Shown here: one piece after another, positions 1-8,450 of the stretch
Numbering within the stretch: the first letter of the stretch is position 1
Layout: every line of letters starts with the position of its first letter
Source of the DNA: Flammeovirgaceae bacterium
GTDB taxonomy: Bacteria > Bacteroidota > Bacteroidia > Cytophagales > Cyclobacteriaceae
Assembly: GCA_015180985.1 (NCBI GenBank)
Contig: CP054185.1
Span: 1,481,001 to 1,545,000 of the forward strand
DNA length: 64,000 nt
Reading direction: 5' to 3'
Position numbers and translations under genes: made by a program
The notes under the pieces: generated by a model
What the model was told of the DNA's origin: nothing
What the model saw: the letters and a program-made list of their open reading frames with translations, nothing else
Database searches by the model: none

Positions 1-35
1 TTACTGAACTTAATAACCTTCGGTTAGTTTTGAAC

Positions 36-557
36 ATGCTGTTTAAAATGTTATTGCCGGTGGTTTTGCTGGTTGGTTCGCTTGTGGCAGGCATGTTTTT
101 TTCAGGGAATCAAAAGCCGGCCATGGAGCAGCCTGAGTTACCGGAAGGCACGATATACGCTGAGCATTCGCTGGCGTATGTACTCAACAATGAACAATTT
201 ATTTCTTCACCGTTGCAAACACAGGTACATTATTTCGATCAATCAGTTTGCTTATCGTTTAGATCAGGTGCTGACGCTGCCGAAAGGCTTTCGTTTGTTG
301 TTAACACAACTGCCCTAAAGCCGGGTACTTACCTGCTTAATGAGCCCGGAGAAGCCTATGTGCATTTTCAATTACACCGAGCTAACTGCCTGTACACGTC
401 AGATGAGTTTTATCAGGGTGTCCTCACAATCACGGGGCATGATGAGGAGCAAAGCATTATTTCGGGTATGTTTGAATTTCTTGCTTATTCGCAAACCTGC
501 AACACCGCTATCCGGTGCACAAACGGCCGGTTTACTGCTTCGTATAGCGTGTACTAA
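36..557 (+). CDS. Hypothetical exported/membrane-anchored protein (DUF6252-like)
   Basis: A protein of about 173 residues. It opens with a hydrophobic N-terminal segment (roughly residues 3-22) that could be a signal peptide or membrane anchor; there is no clear lipobox. The rest is beta-rich with four Cys in the last two thirds. The C-terminal pattern (GTY, then GxLTIT, then SGMFEF, then TNGRFTASY) resembles the small Bacteroidota DUF6252-type exported proteins, by memory of the family only. An upstream in-frame TTG at 30 is possible, but ATG at 36 places the hydrophobic stretch better. It is convergent with gatC, whose stop lies 3 bp away. No function is assigned. Confidence 0.6.
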   Translation: MLFKMLLPVVLLVGSLVAGMFFSGNQKPAMEQPELPEGTIYAEHSLAYVLNNEQFISSPLQTQVHYFDQSVCLSFRSGADAAERLSFVVNTTALKPGTYLLNEPGEAYVHFQLHRANCLYTSDEFYQGVLTITGHDEEQSIISGMFEFLAYSQTCNTAIRCTNGRFTASYSVY

Positions 558-559
558 GG

Positions 560-847
560 TTACTCAATAACTTTGGGCACTTTGAAGAAGGTTCCATTGG
601 TAGCGGGGGCCTGGCTAAGTGCTTCGCTGCGGTCGAGATGTTTACCAACTTCATCTTCGCGAAAGGCATTAATTTCATGGCTCATGGAGGTGAGCGGCTC
701 TACGCCTGTGGTGTCAACTTCGTGTAATTTCTCAACCCAGGCCAAAATGGCGTTCATATCAGCAAGCATGGTGTCAGCCTCTTCCGGCTTAAGTTCAAGC
801 CGGGCCAGGTGAGCCAGTTTATCCAGCAAGTTGCTATCAAGTTGCAT
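560..847 (-). CDS. gatC: Aspartyl/glutamyl-tRNA(Asn/Gln) amidotransferase subunit C
   Basis: A 95-residue protein of typical GatC length. GatC stabilises the GatCAB complex that converts Glu-tRNA(Gln) or Asp-tRNA(Asn) to the amidated forms. Family hallmarks are visible: an N-terminal helix with LAHLARLEL, a middle segment ILAWVEKLHEVDTTGVEPLTS, and a C-terminal FFKVPKVIE tail. The start codon overlaps the end of the downstream acyltransferase gene by 11 bp, so the two are probably co-transcribed. gatA and gatB are not in this window, which is common in Bacteroidota. Confidence 0.93.
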   Translation of the reverse strand: MQLDSNLLDKLAHLARLELKPEEADTMLADMNAILAWVEKLHEVDTTGVEPLTSMSHEINAFREDEVGKHLDRSEALSQAPATNGTFFKVPKVIE

Positions 848-1565
848 AGTGCCTGTTCAGTTCGGTTTGAATAACAGAATAGAGTTGCTGCTTCAATGCG
901 GGCATGTCTTCCAGCGTTTTTCCTGAAGTTTCTAAAGGTTCATGAAATATCAGTTTTACCTTGCCCCAGCGAAGCAGAAACTCATCCGGGGGCAAAATTA
1001 CCCGGTTAAACGGAATGGTTACCGGAACTAATGGAATTTGTTTTTCGATGGCTACGCGAAAGGCTCCGTCTTTTAACCGGGCCATTACCGGTTCTTTTTC
1101 TGAAATGATTCCCCCTTCGGGGTAAATAACAAGGCTTTTACCTTCATCAACAGCCTGGCATGAGCGGATGAAGGTGTTGAATTTGCTTTTCAGTTTTGAG
1201 CGGTCAACCGTAATGTGGAGCTTGCGGTACATAAATCCGAACAGCGGAATATTTTCCATATCGTTCTTACCTACAAAAATGGTGTTGTGTTTGTTCAGGC
1301 CCATCGCGGGAATATCCAGGTAAGAGAAATGGTTTGGACAAAAAATATATTGCTTTCGCGGGTCGGGTTTAAACCGCCACTCAATTTTTACCGGCAGAAA
1401 GGTGAGGAAGAATAACGAACGGGCCCACCACCGGTTAAGAACGCCCACCAGGTGATGCTTACGCTGAAAGAAAATGGGTATCAGCAGCAGAAAAAAGAAA
1501 ATTAAAAAAAGGATACTGAACACCAACAGGGCATATCCGGTGTAGAGTACCCTTATCATTTTCAT
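837..1565 (-). CDS. plsC: 1-acyl-sn-glycerol-3-phosphate acyltransferase (PlsC/LPLAT family)
   Basis: A 242-residue inner-membrane acyltransferase that would make phosphatidic acid from lysophosphatidic acid. An N-terminal hydrophobic helix (residues 5-32) precedes the acyltransferase domain. The catalytic NHxxxxD motif is NHFSYLD (about residue 78), and the acceptor-binding motif is YPEGG (about residue 150). The gene overlaps gatC at its 3' end and begins 4 bp after the stop of the upstream M24 peptidase gene. All three run on the minus strand and probably form one transcription unit. The exact acyl acceptor is inferred from the family. Confidence 0.88.
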   Translation of the reverse strand: MKMIRVLYTGYALLVFSILFLIFFFLLLIPIFFQRKHHLVGVLNRWWARSLFFLTFLPVKIEWRFKPDPRKQYIFCPNHFSYLDIPAMGLNKHNTIFVGKNDMENIPLFGFMYRKLHITVDRSKLKSKFNTFIRSCQAVDEGKSLVIYPEGGIISEKEPVMARLKDGAFRVAIEKQIPLVPVTIPFNRVILPPDEFLLRWGKVKLIFHEPLETSGKTLEDMPALKQQLYSVIQTELNRHYAT

Positions 1566-1569
1566 GTTC

Positions 1570-2898
1570 TTAATTTCCGTTAATACCCTGTTGTGCTGAA
1601 ATGAGTATCAGTTCCCGTTGCCGGCCGTCAATATACCGGAAACCGGTTTCATCAAAATAGCCGTCTTCCTCCAGTTGTATGCGGATGTCTTTTTTCCATT
1701 CCGGGAGGTTAACGGTGCAGTTCAGTTCAATAGAATAGGCTGTATTGTAGTGCATCGGGTAATCACCGGTGTGGGGCACACCACCCTGCATATCCCACAT
1801 GCCGATGGTAGTACCGGCCGCATGGCCGTGAAAGCCGATGGGGTGCGTGTAAATTGATGGTGTAATACCTTGTTCAATGGCTTGCCTGCGCGTATCGGCC
1901 AGTATCTGGTTGCCTGTTTTGCCTTCTTTGAAATTACCGGTTAGGATATCCTGTAATTTATTGCCGGTGGCGAGCGCTTTCTTCAGGTAGTCGGGGGCAT
2001 CGGTTTCACCCGGTTTGAGTATGTATGCATGCTGCTGCGTGTCGGTATTCAGGCGCAGGTAGGTAATGCCGAAATCAACATGCAGTAAATCGCCCGGCAG
2101 GATAACATAGGGTTGTGGCCGCCTGCTGAAGATGGCTTCCGGTTCGTTTCGCTGGATGGAAACCGAGGGTTGAAACCAGGTGTCGAGTTTCAGTTCTTTA
2201 ATTTTTTCGCGGTACCACCACACCACATCATCGGTAGTGGTTATACCGGGATGAATAACCTTGTCGGAAAAACCTTCTTTAATAATATCGTGTGCGATAC
2301 GGCAAATCTGGTTGTAGATGGTCATCTCGCGTTCGGTGCGGGTTTCCAGCCAGCCCACGGCCAGTTTTTCGGCCGATGTTACATTGCTCTGCAGTTTTTT
2401 AGGCAGGGCGTTCATCAGTTTGTTGTAATGCGAATGGGTTAAGCCATCGGCATGGCCGTAGTGGTCTGATATGTTAACTCCTATTTTTTTCGGATTCCGT
2501 TCGGCAATAATTTTTCCCAGTTGTGCCCACTGGTCGGGTTGGGCGTCAGGGTCCCACGAGCGTTTGAAAATTTTACCAACATCGTACCGCGAAACGGCCA
2601 GGCATTCCGGTTCTTTATCGGCTCCGCGATCGAACATTACCAGCATGGTGGTTCTGCGGGCCGCAAACCAGGTGGCCGGCAGAAAGGTGCGGATAACCGG
2701 GTCTTCGTTGTATTCGCTGCTCATCACCACCCACAGGTCAATACCTTCTCTGCGCATGAGTTTCGGCAGCACCGTGCGGATGCGCTCTTCCAGCAACTCA
2801 TCCACAACCCGCGCCTGCTCGCGCTGTGAGAGAATTAAAGGATACTGGGCATAGGTTGATAAGGCAACCAGGAACAGGAGGTATCGAAATAGTTTCAT
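1570..2898 (-). CDS. Exported M24 family metallopeptidase (Xaa-Pro aminopeptidase-like)
   Basis: A 442-residue protein with a short Sec-type signal peptide (hydrophobic residues 4-17, YAQ cleavage region), a creatinase-like N-terminal domain and a C-terminal pita-bread M24 domain. The dinuclear metal ligands can be followed: Asp in HVDFG, Asp in LNTDTQ, His in GFHGHAAG, Glu in YSIELN and Glu in IQLEED. M24B enzymes remove N-terminal residues preceding proline. The signal peptide implies a periplasmic or surface role in peptide use. It lies directly upstream of plsC with 4 bp between them. Confidence 0.88.
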   Translation of the reverse strand: MKLFRYLLFLVALSTYAQYPLILSQREQARVVDELLEERIRTVLPKLMRREGIDLWVVMSSEYNEDPVIRTFLPATWFAARRTTMLVMFDRGADKEPECLAVSRYDVGKIFKRSWDPDAQPDQWAQLGKIIAERNPKKIGVNISDHYGHADGLTHSHYNKLMNALPKKLQSNVTSAEKLAVGWLETRTEREMTIYNQICRIAHDIIKEGFSDKVIHPGITTTDDVVWWYREKIKELKLDTWFQPSVSIQRNEPEAIFSRRPQPYVILPGDLLHVDFGITYLRLNTDTQQHAYILKPGETDAPDYLKKALATGNKLQDILTGNFKEGKTGNQILADTRRQAIEQGITPSIYTHPIGFHGHAAGTTIGMWDMQGGVPHTGDYPMHYNTAYSIELNCTVNLPEWKKDIRIQLEEDGYFDETGFRYIDGRQRELILISAQQGINGN

Positions 2899-2950
2899 GG
2901 AGTGATGATTAGTACTGAGCGATTTAAATCTACAAGCCGAAATCTACAAT

Positions 2951-3502
2951 CTAAAATTGCAGAATGCATCGTTCGTTTTTAAGCAGTTCGCTGGCCCGTT
3001 CTACCTCAATGTGCGACCGGGCATCGTCCATCTGTTTACGTACCGACCCGATAATCTGCTTCATCTGCATCGATTCAATAAAGCGCTTTACATCCTCTTT
3101 GGTTTCAAGAATCAGCCTGGGCACCGGTGTGGGTTTATCGTCTTCGCCTTTGGCCACCATGGTAAAAAACGAGGAGTTGGTGTGTTTAACGGTATTGGTT
3201 TTCACATTCATGGCTTCAACCCGAATGCCCACAATCAGCGAAGTAGTGCCTACATAATTTACCGAAGCGTGCATGGATACCAGTTCGCCCACTTCAACGG
3301 GCTGCAGAAACTCCACCCGGTTAACGGTTACCGTTACGCAATAGGTGCCCGCATGTTTGCTGGCGCAGGCATAGGCTACTTTATCCATTAATGAAAGCAA
3401 AATACCGCCATGAATTTTTCCGCCAAAGTTGGCGTAAGCGGGTATCATCAGTTCGGTAATGGTAGTTTGCGAGTAGCGCACCGGTAATGCTTCGGCAGCC
3501 AT
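2951..3502 (-). CDS. Acyl-CoA thioesterase, hotdog fold (YciA/ACOT type)
   Basis: A 183-residue cytosolic enzyme predicted to hydrolyse acyl-CoA to free fatty acid and CoA. The hotdog core is clear: an N-terminal strand, then NFGGKIHGGILLSLMDKVAYACA (the long central helix with the conserved HGG...MD), then beta strands containing VEFLQPVEVGELV. After the single domain is a charged C-terminal helix of about 50 residues, often seen in Bacteroidota homologues. It stands alone between the MATE gene (33 bp upstream) and the M24 gene. Confidence 0.85.
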   Translation of the reverse strand: MAAEALPVRYSQTTITELMIPAYANFGGKIHGGILLSLMDKVAYACASKHAGTYCVTVTVNRVEFLQPVEVGELVSMHASVNYVGTTSLIVGIRVEAMNVKTNTVKHTNSSFFTMVAKGEDDKPTPVPRLILETKEDVKRFIESMQMKQIIGSVRKQMDDARSHIEVERASELLKNERCILQF

Positions 3503-3535
3503 AGGCGTGGGTTAGGTTTATACCACCAAAATACA

Positions 3536-4882
3536 CTAATCTGCCGACTTGCCGCCAGCCAGCTTTTGGGTAAGCCCGTTAAACCGGAAAAACATGGCCA
3601 GGGCCGTTATGGTAAGGCCGATAAGTAATCCGATCCAGATTCCGTTTGCACCGAGGCCAAACAAAAAGCCGAGCAGATAACCCAGGGGCAACCCGATGAT
3701 CCAGTAGGCAACAAAAATGAGCAGGGATGGTATTTTAACATCCTGAATGCCGCGCAGCGCACCGATACAAACCACCTGCATGCCATCTGAAAGTTGAAAC
3801 AATCCGGCAATGATCAGCAGCGGTCCGGCCATAGCAATTACCTCCGGATTGTCTATGTAGAGTGCAGGCAGTTGATATCGCGCCACAACAAAAACAATTC
3901 CCCACACGGTCATCAATACGGCACCCATGCCCATTAACGTAAAGCCTGCATGGCGAAGCAGGGTGAAATTTTTCTGGCCCAGGTAACTGCCCACCCGAAT
4001 GGTAGCGGCTGCGCCCAAACCGGAGGTGGTCATATAACTGATGGTGGCCAGGTTAATGGCAATCTGATGAGCGGCCAGTGCTGTGGTTCCCAGCCAGCCC
4101 ATCATGATAGCGGAAAAACCAAAAGCGCTTACTTCAAATATAAACTGGATGCCGGCCGGAATGCCGATGTGCAACATGCGGTTGATGAGTTTGCGCGAAT
4201 AATTTCCAAACGCAAAACCCGGGCGGTAGCTGCGAAAACTTTTGCCTAAGTAAATGTACAGGGCCATCCACGTGCCCATTAGGGTACGGGCAATCAGCGT
4301 GGCCCAGCCTGCACCGTTTAAACCAAGTTCAGGAAATCCAAACTCACCGTAGATGAGTACGTAGTTGAGAAAAATATTTACCAGATTACTGGTAATTACA
4401 ATAATCATGGCCATGCGGGTGCGATGGAGCCCTTCGCCAAACTGGCGGAAGGTTTGAAATACCATGGTTGGAAAGATGGAGCTCAGAATGATCTGCAGGT
4501 ACGGAATAGTCAGTTCAACCACATCAGCCGGCTGGTTAAGATAATGCAATACCGGTGTTGACAGGAACCCGATGGCCACCAATATAAAACCACATGCCAG
4601 GTTGATGATAAATCCGTGGCGCAATGATTCAATAACCTGGTGTTTGTCTTTTCGGCCATCAGCCTCCGCTACCAGCGGGGTAATGGCATACGACACGCCA
4701 ATGCCGAACGTGAGCAACAGAATAAATACAACATTGGCCAGTGAAGCGGCTGCCAGCGGGGTGGCACCGGTTTGCCCGATCATCACACTGTCGGCCACAC
4801 CCGTCATCACCTGGCCCAGCATGCTGAGCATAACCGGGTAGGCCAGAAAGAAGTTTGTTTTCAGGTGCTCACGGATGGTCAT
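3536..4882 (-). CDS. MATE family efflux transporter
   Basis: A 448-residue polytopic membrane protein with about twelve hydrophobic segments in two homologous halves. Family features include the N-terminal LAYPVMLSMLGQVMTGVADSVMIGQ stretch with the helix-1/2 Gly-Asp region, and the cognate IPAGIQFIFEVSAFGFSAIMMGWLG stretch at the start of the second half. MATE proteins export cationic drugs or metabolites using a Na+ or H+ gradient. The substrate cannot be read from sequence. The NUDIX gene lies 32 bp upstream on the same strand. Confidence 0.9.
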   Translation of the reverse strand: MTIREHLKTNFFLAYPVMLSMLGQVMTGVADSVMIGQTGATPLAAASLANVVFILLLTFGIGVSYAITPLVAEADGRKDKHQVIESLRHGFIINLACGFILVAIGFLSTPVLHYLNQPADVVELTIPYLQIILSSIFPTMVFQTFRQFGEGLHRTRMAMIIVITSNLVNIFLNYVLIYGEFGFPELGLNGAGWATLIARTLMGTWMALYIYLGKSFRSYRPGFAFGNYSRKLINRMLHIGIPAGIQFIFEVSAFGFSAIMMGWLGTTALAAHQIAINLATISYMTTSGLGAAATIRVGSYLGQKNFTLLRHAGFTLMGMGAVLMTVWGIVFVVARYQLPALYIDNPEVIAMAGPLLIIAGLFQLSDGMQVVCIGALRGIQDVKIPSLLIFVAYWIIGLPLGYLLGFLFGLGANGIWIGLLIGLTITALAMFFRFNGLTQKLAGGKSAD

Positions 4883-4914
4883 CCTGCAGATTTAATTAAT
4901 GGGGTGAGTGATGG

Positions 4915-5454
4915 TTATATTTTTCTCAGGCGAGCCAGTTTAAGTAAACCGGCAACACTCATGCTGTCGGTAATCTCACCGTTCATTACCAACGTGATAG
5001 CCTCGTGTAACGGAAGTTTTTTCACTTTTAAATCGCCTTCGGTTTCTTCAGGTTCTGAAGCACCTTCGGTAAGTTCTTCTGCCAGAAAAATAAATCCTTC
5101 CTCATCGGTTACCGAGTTGGATGTATGAATGCGCATGAGCACCTGCCACCGGTTAGCCGTTAAGCCGGTTTCTTCTTTCAGTTCGCGTTTGGCCGATTCC
5201 AGTATGTCGGCTCCCAACGGGCTACCACCTTCAGGTATTTCCCAGGAGTGTTCATTTAGTGTGTAACGGTGCTGCCCCACCAGCCAGGTATTTCCTTTGC
5301 GGTCAACCGGAATAATACCGATGGCTTTGTTTTTGAAGTGTACTTTGCCGTAAATTCCTTTTCCGCCCGATGGATTTAAAACTTCATGTTCCGTCAGTTG
5401 AATCCATTTATTATCATAAACTTCACGTGCAGAAAGGGTTGTCCAGGGATTCAT
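4915..5454 (-). CDS. NUDIX hydrolase (ADP-ribose pyrophosphatase-like)
   Basis: About 179 residues starting at ATG 5454; an in-frame TTG lies nine bases earlier. The Nudix region reads PEGGSPLGADILESAKREL followed by KEETGL, so the catalytic REL-x-EE-x-G core is intact. The conserved first Glu of the box (G-x5-E) is Ala here. The length and the WEIPEGG lead-in resemble ADP-ribose pyrophosphatase-type house-cleaning enzymes. The 5' side abuts a stretch of repeated GTTCAA/TTGAAC words. Substrate is inferred from family resemblance only. Confidence 0.85.
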   Translation of the reverse strand: MNPWTTLSAREVYDNKWIQLTEHEVLNPSGGKGIYGKVHFKNKAIGIIPVDRKGNTWLVGQHRYTLNEHSWEIPEGGSPLGADILESAKRELKEETGLTANRWQVLMRIHTSNSVTDEEGFIFLAEELTEGASEPEETEGDLKVKKLPLHEAITLVMNGEITDSMSVAGLLKLARLRKI

Positions 5455-5458
5455 GGAG

Positions 5459-5545
5459 TTCAAAGTTCAGGGTTTAAAGTTCAAGATTAATCAAATCCTG
5501 CCATTTTGAACCTTGAATTTTGAATTTTGAATCGTGAACTTTGAA
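5459..5545. repeat. AT-rich intergenic block of GTTCAAAG / TTGAACTTT words
   Basis: Between the divergent NUDIX and rnhB genes the DNA is built from short words of one family: GTTCAAAGTTCAGGG, then TTTAAAGTTCAAG on the left half, and TTGAACCTTGAATTTTGAA and CGTGAACTTTGAAC on the right half. The left and right halves are inverted relative to each other. This looks like a low-complexity, cruciform-capable repeat in the shared promoter region of the two genes. Confidence 0.55.
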
Positions 5546-5548
5546 CGC

Positions 5549-6151
5549 ATGCTGCGCTCCTCTTTTACCCATACCCTGATTGAAGCCGGATGTGACGAGG
5601 TGGGCAGGGGTTGTCTGGCCGGACCGGTGGTGGCTGCTGCGGTTATTTTACCCAACGATTACAGGCATGAATTGTTAAATGACTCCAAGCAACTATCGTA
5701 TGATGAGCGTATTGGGGTGAAAGAAGACATTCTGCGCGATGCGCTGGCCTGGGCTGTTGCCGAAGTAGACAATGAAGAGATTGACCGTATTAACATTTTA
5801 AACGCTTCCTTTAAAGCAATGCATCTTGCCATTGAAAAGCTTACGATCAAGCCCGACCTGCTGTTGATTGACGGCAACCGGTTTAAGCCGTTTGGCGACT
5901 TGCCCTTTCAGTGCATTGTGAAAGGCGATGCCACCTACCTCTCTATTGCAGCGGCCAGTGTACTGGCCAAAACCTACCGCGATGAACTGATGGTAAAACA
6001 AGCCTCCGAATTTCCAGGATATGGCTGGGAGACCAACGTGGGTTACCCTACCGAAGAACACCGCGAGGGAATAAAGAAGTTAGGTATTACTCCGCTGCAT
6101 CGAAAAAGTTTTCAACTGTTACCCGCGCAACTAGAACTTTTCGGGAAATAG
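5549..6151 (+). CDS. rnhB: Ribonuclease HII
   Basis: A 200-residue RNase HII, which cleaves RNA in RNA/DNA hybrids and removes single ribonucleotides from DNA. ATG 5549 gives MLRSSFTHTLIEAGCDE, matching the usual start of Bacteroidota RNase HII; an in-frame GTG at 5534 is less likely. The first motif DEVGRGCLAGPV carries the catalytic Asp-Glu pair. LLIDGNR and the ASVLAKTYRDELM segment carry the later acidic residues. The last residues (LELFGK) are similar to PIP-like tails but I do not claim a clamp-binding site. The NRDE gene follows after 16 bp. Confidence 0.94.
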   Translation: MLRSSFTHTLIEAGCDEVGRGCLAGPVVAAAVILPNDYRHELLNDSKQLSYDERIGVKEDILRDALAWAVAEVDNEEIDRINILNASFKAMHLAIEKLTIKPDLLLIDGNRFKPFGDLPFQCIVKGDATYLSIAAASVLAKTYRDELMVKQASEFPGYGWETNVGYPTEEHREGIKKLGITPLHRKSFQLLPAQLELFGK

Positions 6152-6167
6152 AACGTGTTTGTAACGC

Positions 6168-6935
6168 ATGTGCCTGATTTTTATATCCCTCAACAATCAT
6201 CCCCGTTATAAATTAATCCTGGCGGGCAACCGCGATGAATTTTATAAACGCAAAACAGCTGCGGCTCACTTTTGGGAAGATCATCCGCACATTGTGGGCG
6301 GGCGCGACCTGGAAGCCAACGGCTCCTGGCTGGCCATGTCGAAGCAAGGTAAACTTAGCATGGTTACCAACTACCGTGATCTTAAAAACCTGAAACCGGT
6401 GGCGCCCTCGCGCGGTGAACTGGTTTCGGAGTACCTCGTGAATGGCGACAAACCGGAAGATTATTTGAATGCAGTAGCAGAAAAAGCAAATGCCTATAAC
6501 GGCTTTAACCTGCTGGTGGGCTACCCCGATGCATTGTATTACTATTCGAACTACCAGGGCAACATACAGAAACTCACCGAAGGGGTGCATGGCTTAAGCA
6601 ACCACCTGCTCAATACCCCCTGGCCTAAAGTAACACGCGGTAAAGAAAAATTCAGCCAGGCTATTGCCACACATAAAGTTGATCCCGAAAACCTTTTTAG
6701 CCTGCTGTATGACGAAGAACGTGCACCGGATAATAAGTTGCCGGATACCGGCATCGGGCTGGATCGGGAGCGGGTGCTTTCCAGCATGTTTATTAAGAGT
6801 CCGGATTATGGTTCACGCTGTTCTACAGTTATTCTGGTCGACCATAATAACCGGGTGTTGTTTACCGAACGGGTTTATAACACCAACACCTTTGATTACC
6901 AGGATGCTGTTTTTGAATTTACCATTCCGGGGTAA
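6168..6935 (+). CDS. NRDE family protein (TANGO2-like)
   Basis: A 255-residue protein beginning MCLIFIS and carrying the signature NRDE (AGNRDEFYKR) near residue 22. Cys2 at the extreme N-terminus is typical and may become the N-terminal nucleophile after Met removal, as in Ntn-hydrolase-like proteins. The rest (GSWLAMSKQGKLSMVTNYRD, then SRGELV) fits the TANGO2/NRDE fold. The biochemical role of bacterial NRDE proteins is not settled; TANGO2 homologues have been linked to haem or lipid handling. It follows rnhB closely and precedes an alpha/beta hydrolase by 16 bp. Confidence 0.85.
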   Translation: MCLIFISLNNHPRYKLILAGNRDEFYKRKTAAAHFWEDHPHIVGGRDLEANGSWLAMSKQGKLSMVTNYRDLKNLKPVAPSRGELVSEYLVNGDKPEDYLNAVAEKANAYNGFNLLVGYPDALYYYSNYQGNIQKLTEGVHGLSNHLLNTPWPKVTRGKEKFSQAIATHKVDPENLFSLLYDEERAPDNKLPDTGIGLDRERVLSSMFIKSPDYGSRCSTVILVDHNNRVLFTERVYNTNTFDYQDAVFEFTIPG

Positions 6936-6951
6936 AGGTTGAAGTTTCAGC

Positions 6952-7815
6952 ATGGGTAAGAAGAAAGATAAAACGCCCCCGGCATTAAAAGTTATTCGCT
7001 GGGTTTATCCGAAATTGGAAAAGGTAATTCCGTTTTTAGCTTACCGCCTGTTTGTTTATATTTTTTTTGCACCGCTGCGCTATAAGCCAACCGAAAAAGA
7101 AATCAAGGCTGAATCGTTCAGCGAAAAATTTTCAATAACCGCAGCCGGAAAAAGAATACAATGTTACCGGTGGGGCAGTTTTTCAAAAGTTGTTTTGGTG
7201 GTACACGGGTGGGCCGGCCGGGCTACGCAGTTCAGGCGGTTTATTAAGCCGCTCCTGCAGGCAGGTTATGCCGTAGTTGGTTTTGATGGCCCGGCACACG
7301 GAAAATCGGAAGGTCGCAGTACTGACATACGTGAATATGAAGTTGTATTAAAAACTTTATTTGAGCAACACGGCACACCCGATGCTGTTATTACACACTC
7401 ATTTGGCGGTGCAGCCGTGATCGTTGCGGCAGCTCACGGGTTGCCGGTAAAAAAACTGATTAACATTGCCAGCCCCACCATAGGTGATGAGATTATCGAT
7501 ACCTACCTTCGGGCAATAAACGGATCGGAAAAAACGAAACAGTTTTTTAAGAAGCATGTAGTACAAAAAACCGGAAAGCCGTTTGATGCCTTTACAGCCA
7601 GCTATAAAATTAAAGAAGTAAAGCAACCGATGGAACTGCTTTTGGTGCACGATGAAGACGATCGCGATGTAAGCATGAACCACCCGCTGGCCATACAAAA
7701 AGCCTATCCGAAAGCAGAACTGCTTCGCACCACCGGCCTGGGGCATACCCGTATTTTAAAAGACAATGAGGTTATCCGGCAGATCGTAACATTTATCAAG
7801 CGGCCATCGTCCTAA
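6952..7815 (+). CDS. Alpha/beta hydrolase
   Basis: A 287-residue single-domain hydrolase with a hydrophobic segment near residues 26-43 that may be a membrane anchor. The oxyanion region is VVHGWAGR, the strand-turn FDGPAHGKSEG follows, and the nucleophile elbow is THSFGG (Ser about residue 151). An acidic residue in LLVHDEDDRDV and His in GLGHTRIL complete a plausible Ser-Asp-His triad. Substrate is unknown. Its stop codon overlaps the start of the DoxX gene (TAATG), which implies translational coupling. Confidence 0.85.
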   Translation: MGKKKDKTPPALKVIRWVYPKLEKVIPFLAYRLFVYIFFAPLRYKPTEKEIKAESFSEKFSITAAGKRIQCYRWGSFSKVVLVVHGWAGRATQFRRFIKPLLQAGYAVVGFDGPAHGKSEGRSTDIREYEVVLKTLFEQHGTPDAVITHSFGGAAVIVAAAHGLPVKKLINIASPTIGDEIIDTYLRAINGSEKTKQFFKKHVVQKTGKPFDAFTASYKIKEVKQPMELLLVHDEDDRDVSMNHPLAIQKAYPKAELLRTTGLGHTRILKDNEVIRQIVTFIKRPSS

Positions 7816-8411
7816 TGCACATGAATAGCAAAAGCCGGCTTCTTCAATTCAGTATTACAGGTATTCGTTTGTTCCTCGGGCTGATCTTCTTTACAGCAGG
7901 GATGGCGAAGCTTACGCAAAATTTTCCGGGCATCATCGGCCCGGTGTGGCTTGAGGAAAAACTTGCTCCGTATGGATTGGGGCTCTACGCCCGGTTCATC
8001 GCCTGGTCGCAGGTAGTTGTTGGAGTGCTGTTACTTTCGCACCGGTTTGCCACGATAGGTGCGGTACTGTTGTTCCCCATTGTGCTCAATATATGGGTAG
8101 TAACCATTTCGCTGGAGTGGCGGGGAACGCCCTATGTAAACTTGGTATTGCTCATCTTAAATCTCGCCCTGTTGGCCTGGGATTACCATAAACTGAAGTT
8201 CCTTTTTACGGATTCTGTGGAAGGGCTGAAAGCTGCCCCAGTTCAAAGAAAAAGCCCCCTGTTGGATGTAATTTGGGCCTTAGGTTTTATACTAATAGCT
8301 GCCAGCGTACCACTTATCCGAAATCATCATCCTTTTGGCTATGGCTTTGGTTATAACCGGATTTACCGTGTTTATTTTGGTTCCGGCTTTAGCGTGGGTG
8401 AAACAAAATAG
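7815..8411 (+). CDS. DoxX/MauE-like integral membrane protein
   Basis: A 198-residue protein with four to five hydrophobic helices. The first carries the DoxX-like pattern RLFLGLIFFTAGMAKL, followed by a loop and further helices with LSHRFATIGAVLLFPIVLNIW. DoxX-family proteins are small membrane partners in redox or thiosulfate-related processes, but most are uncharacterised. The ATG overlaps the stop codon of the upstream hydrolase; a second ATG two codons later is possible. Confidence 0.72.
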   Translation: MHMNSKSRLLQFSITGIRLFLGLIFFTAGMAKLTQNFPGIIGPVWLEEKLAPYGLGLYARFIAWSQVVVGVLLLSHRFATIGAVLLFPIVLNIWVVTISLEWRGTPYVNLVLLILNLALLAWDYHKLKFLFTDSVEGLKAAPVQRKSPLLDVIWALGFILIAASVPLIRNHHPFGYGFGYNRIYRVYFGSGFSVGETK

Positions 8412-8450
8412 AAGATCTTCAGTTTAACAATCAGGCAAACTGCACCGCAT

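Noticed and set aside
2113-2854. Long plus-strand open frames inside the M24 peptidase gene
   Set aside because: They are antisense to a well-supported gene, show no family features and have low-quality starts.
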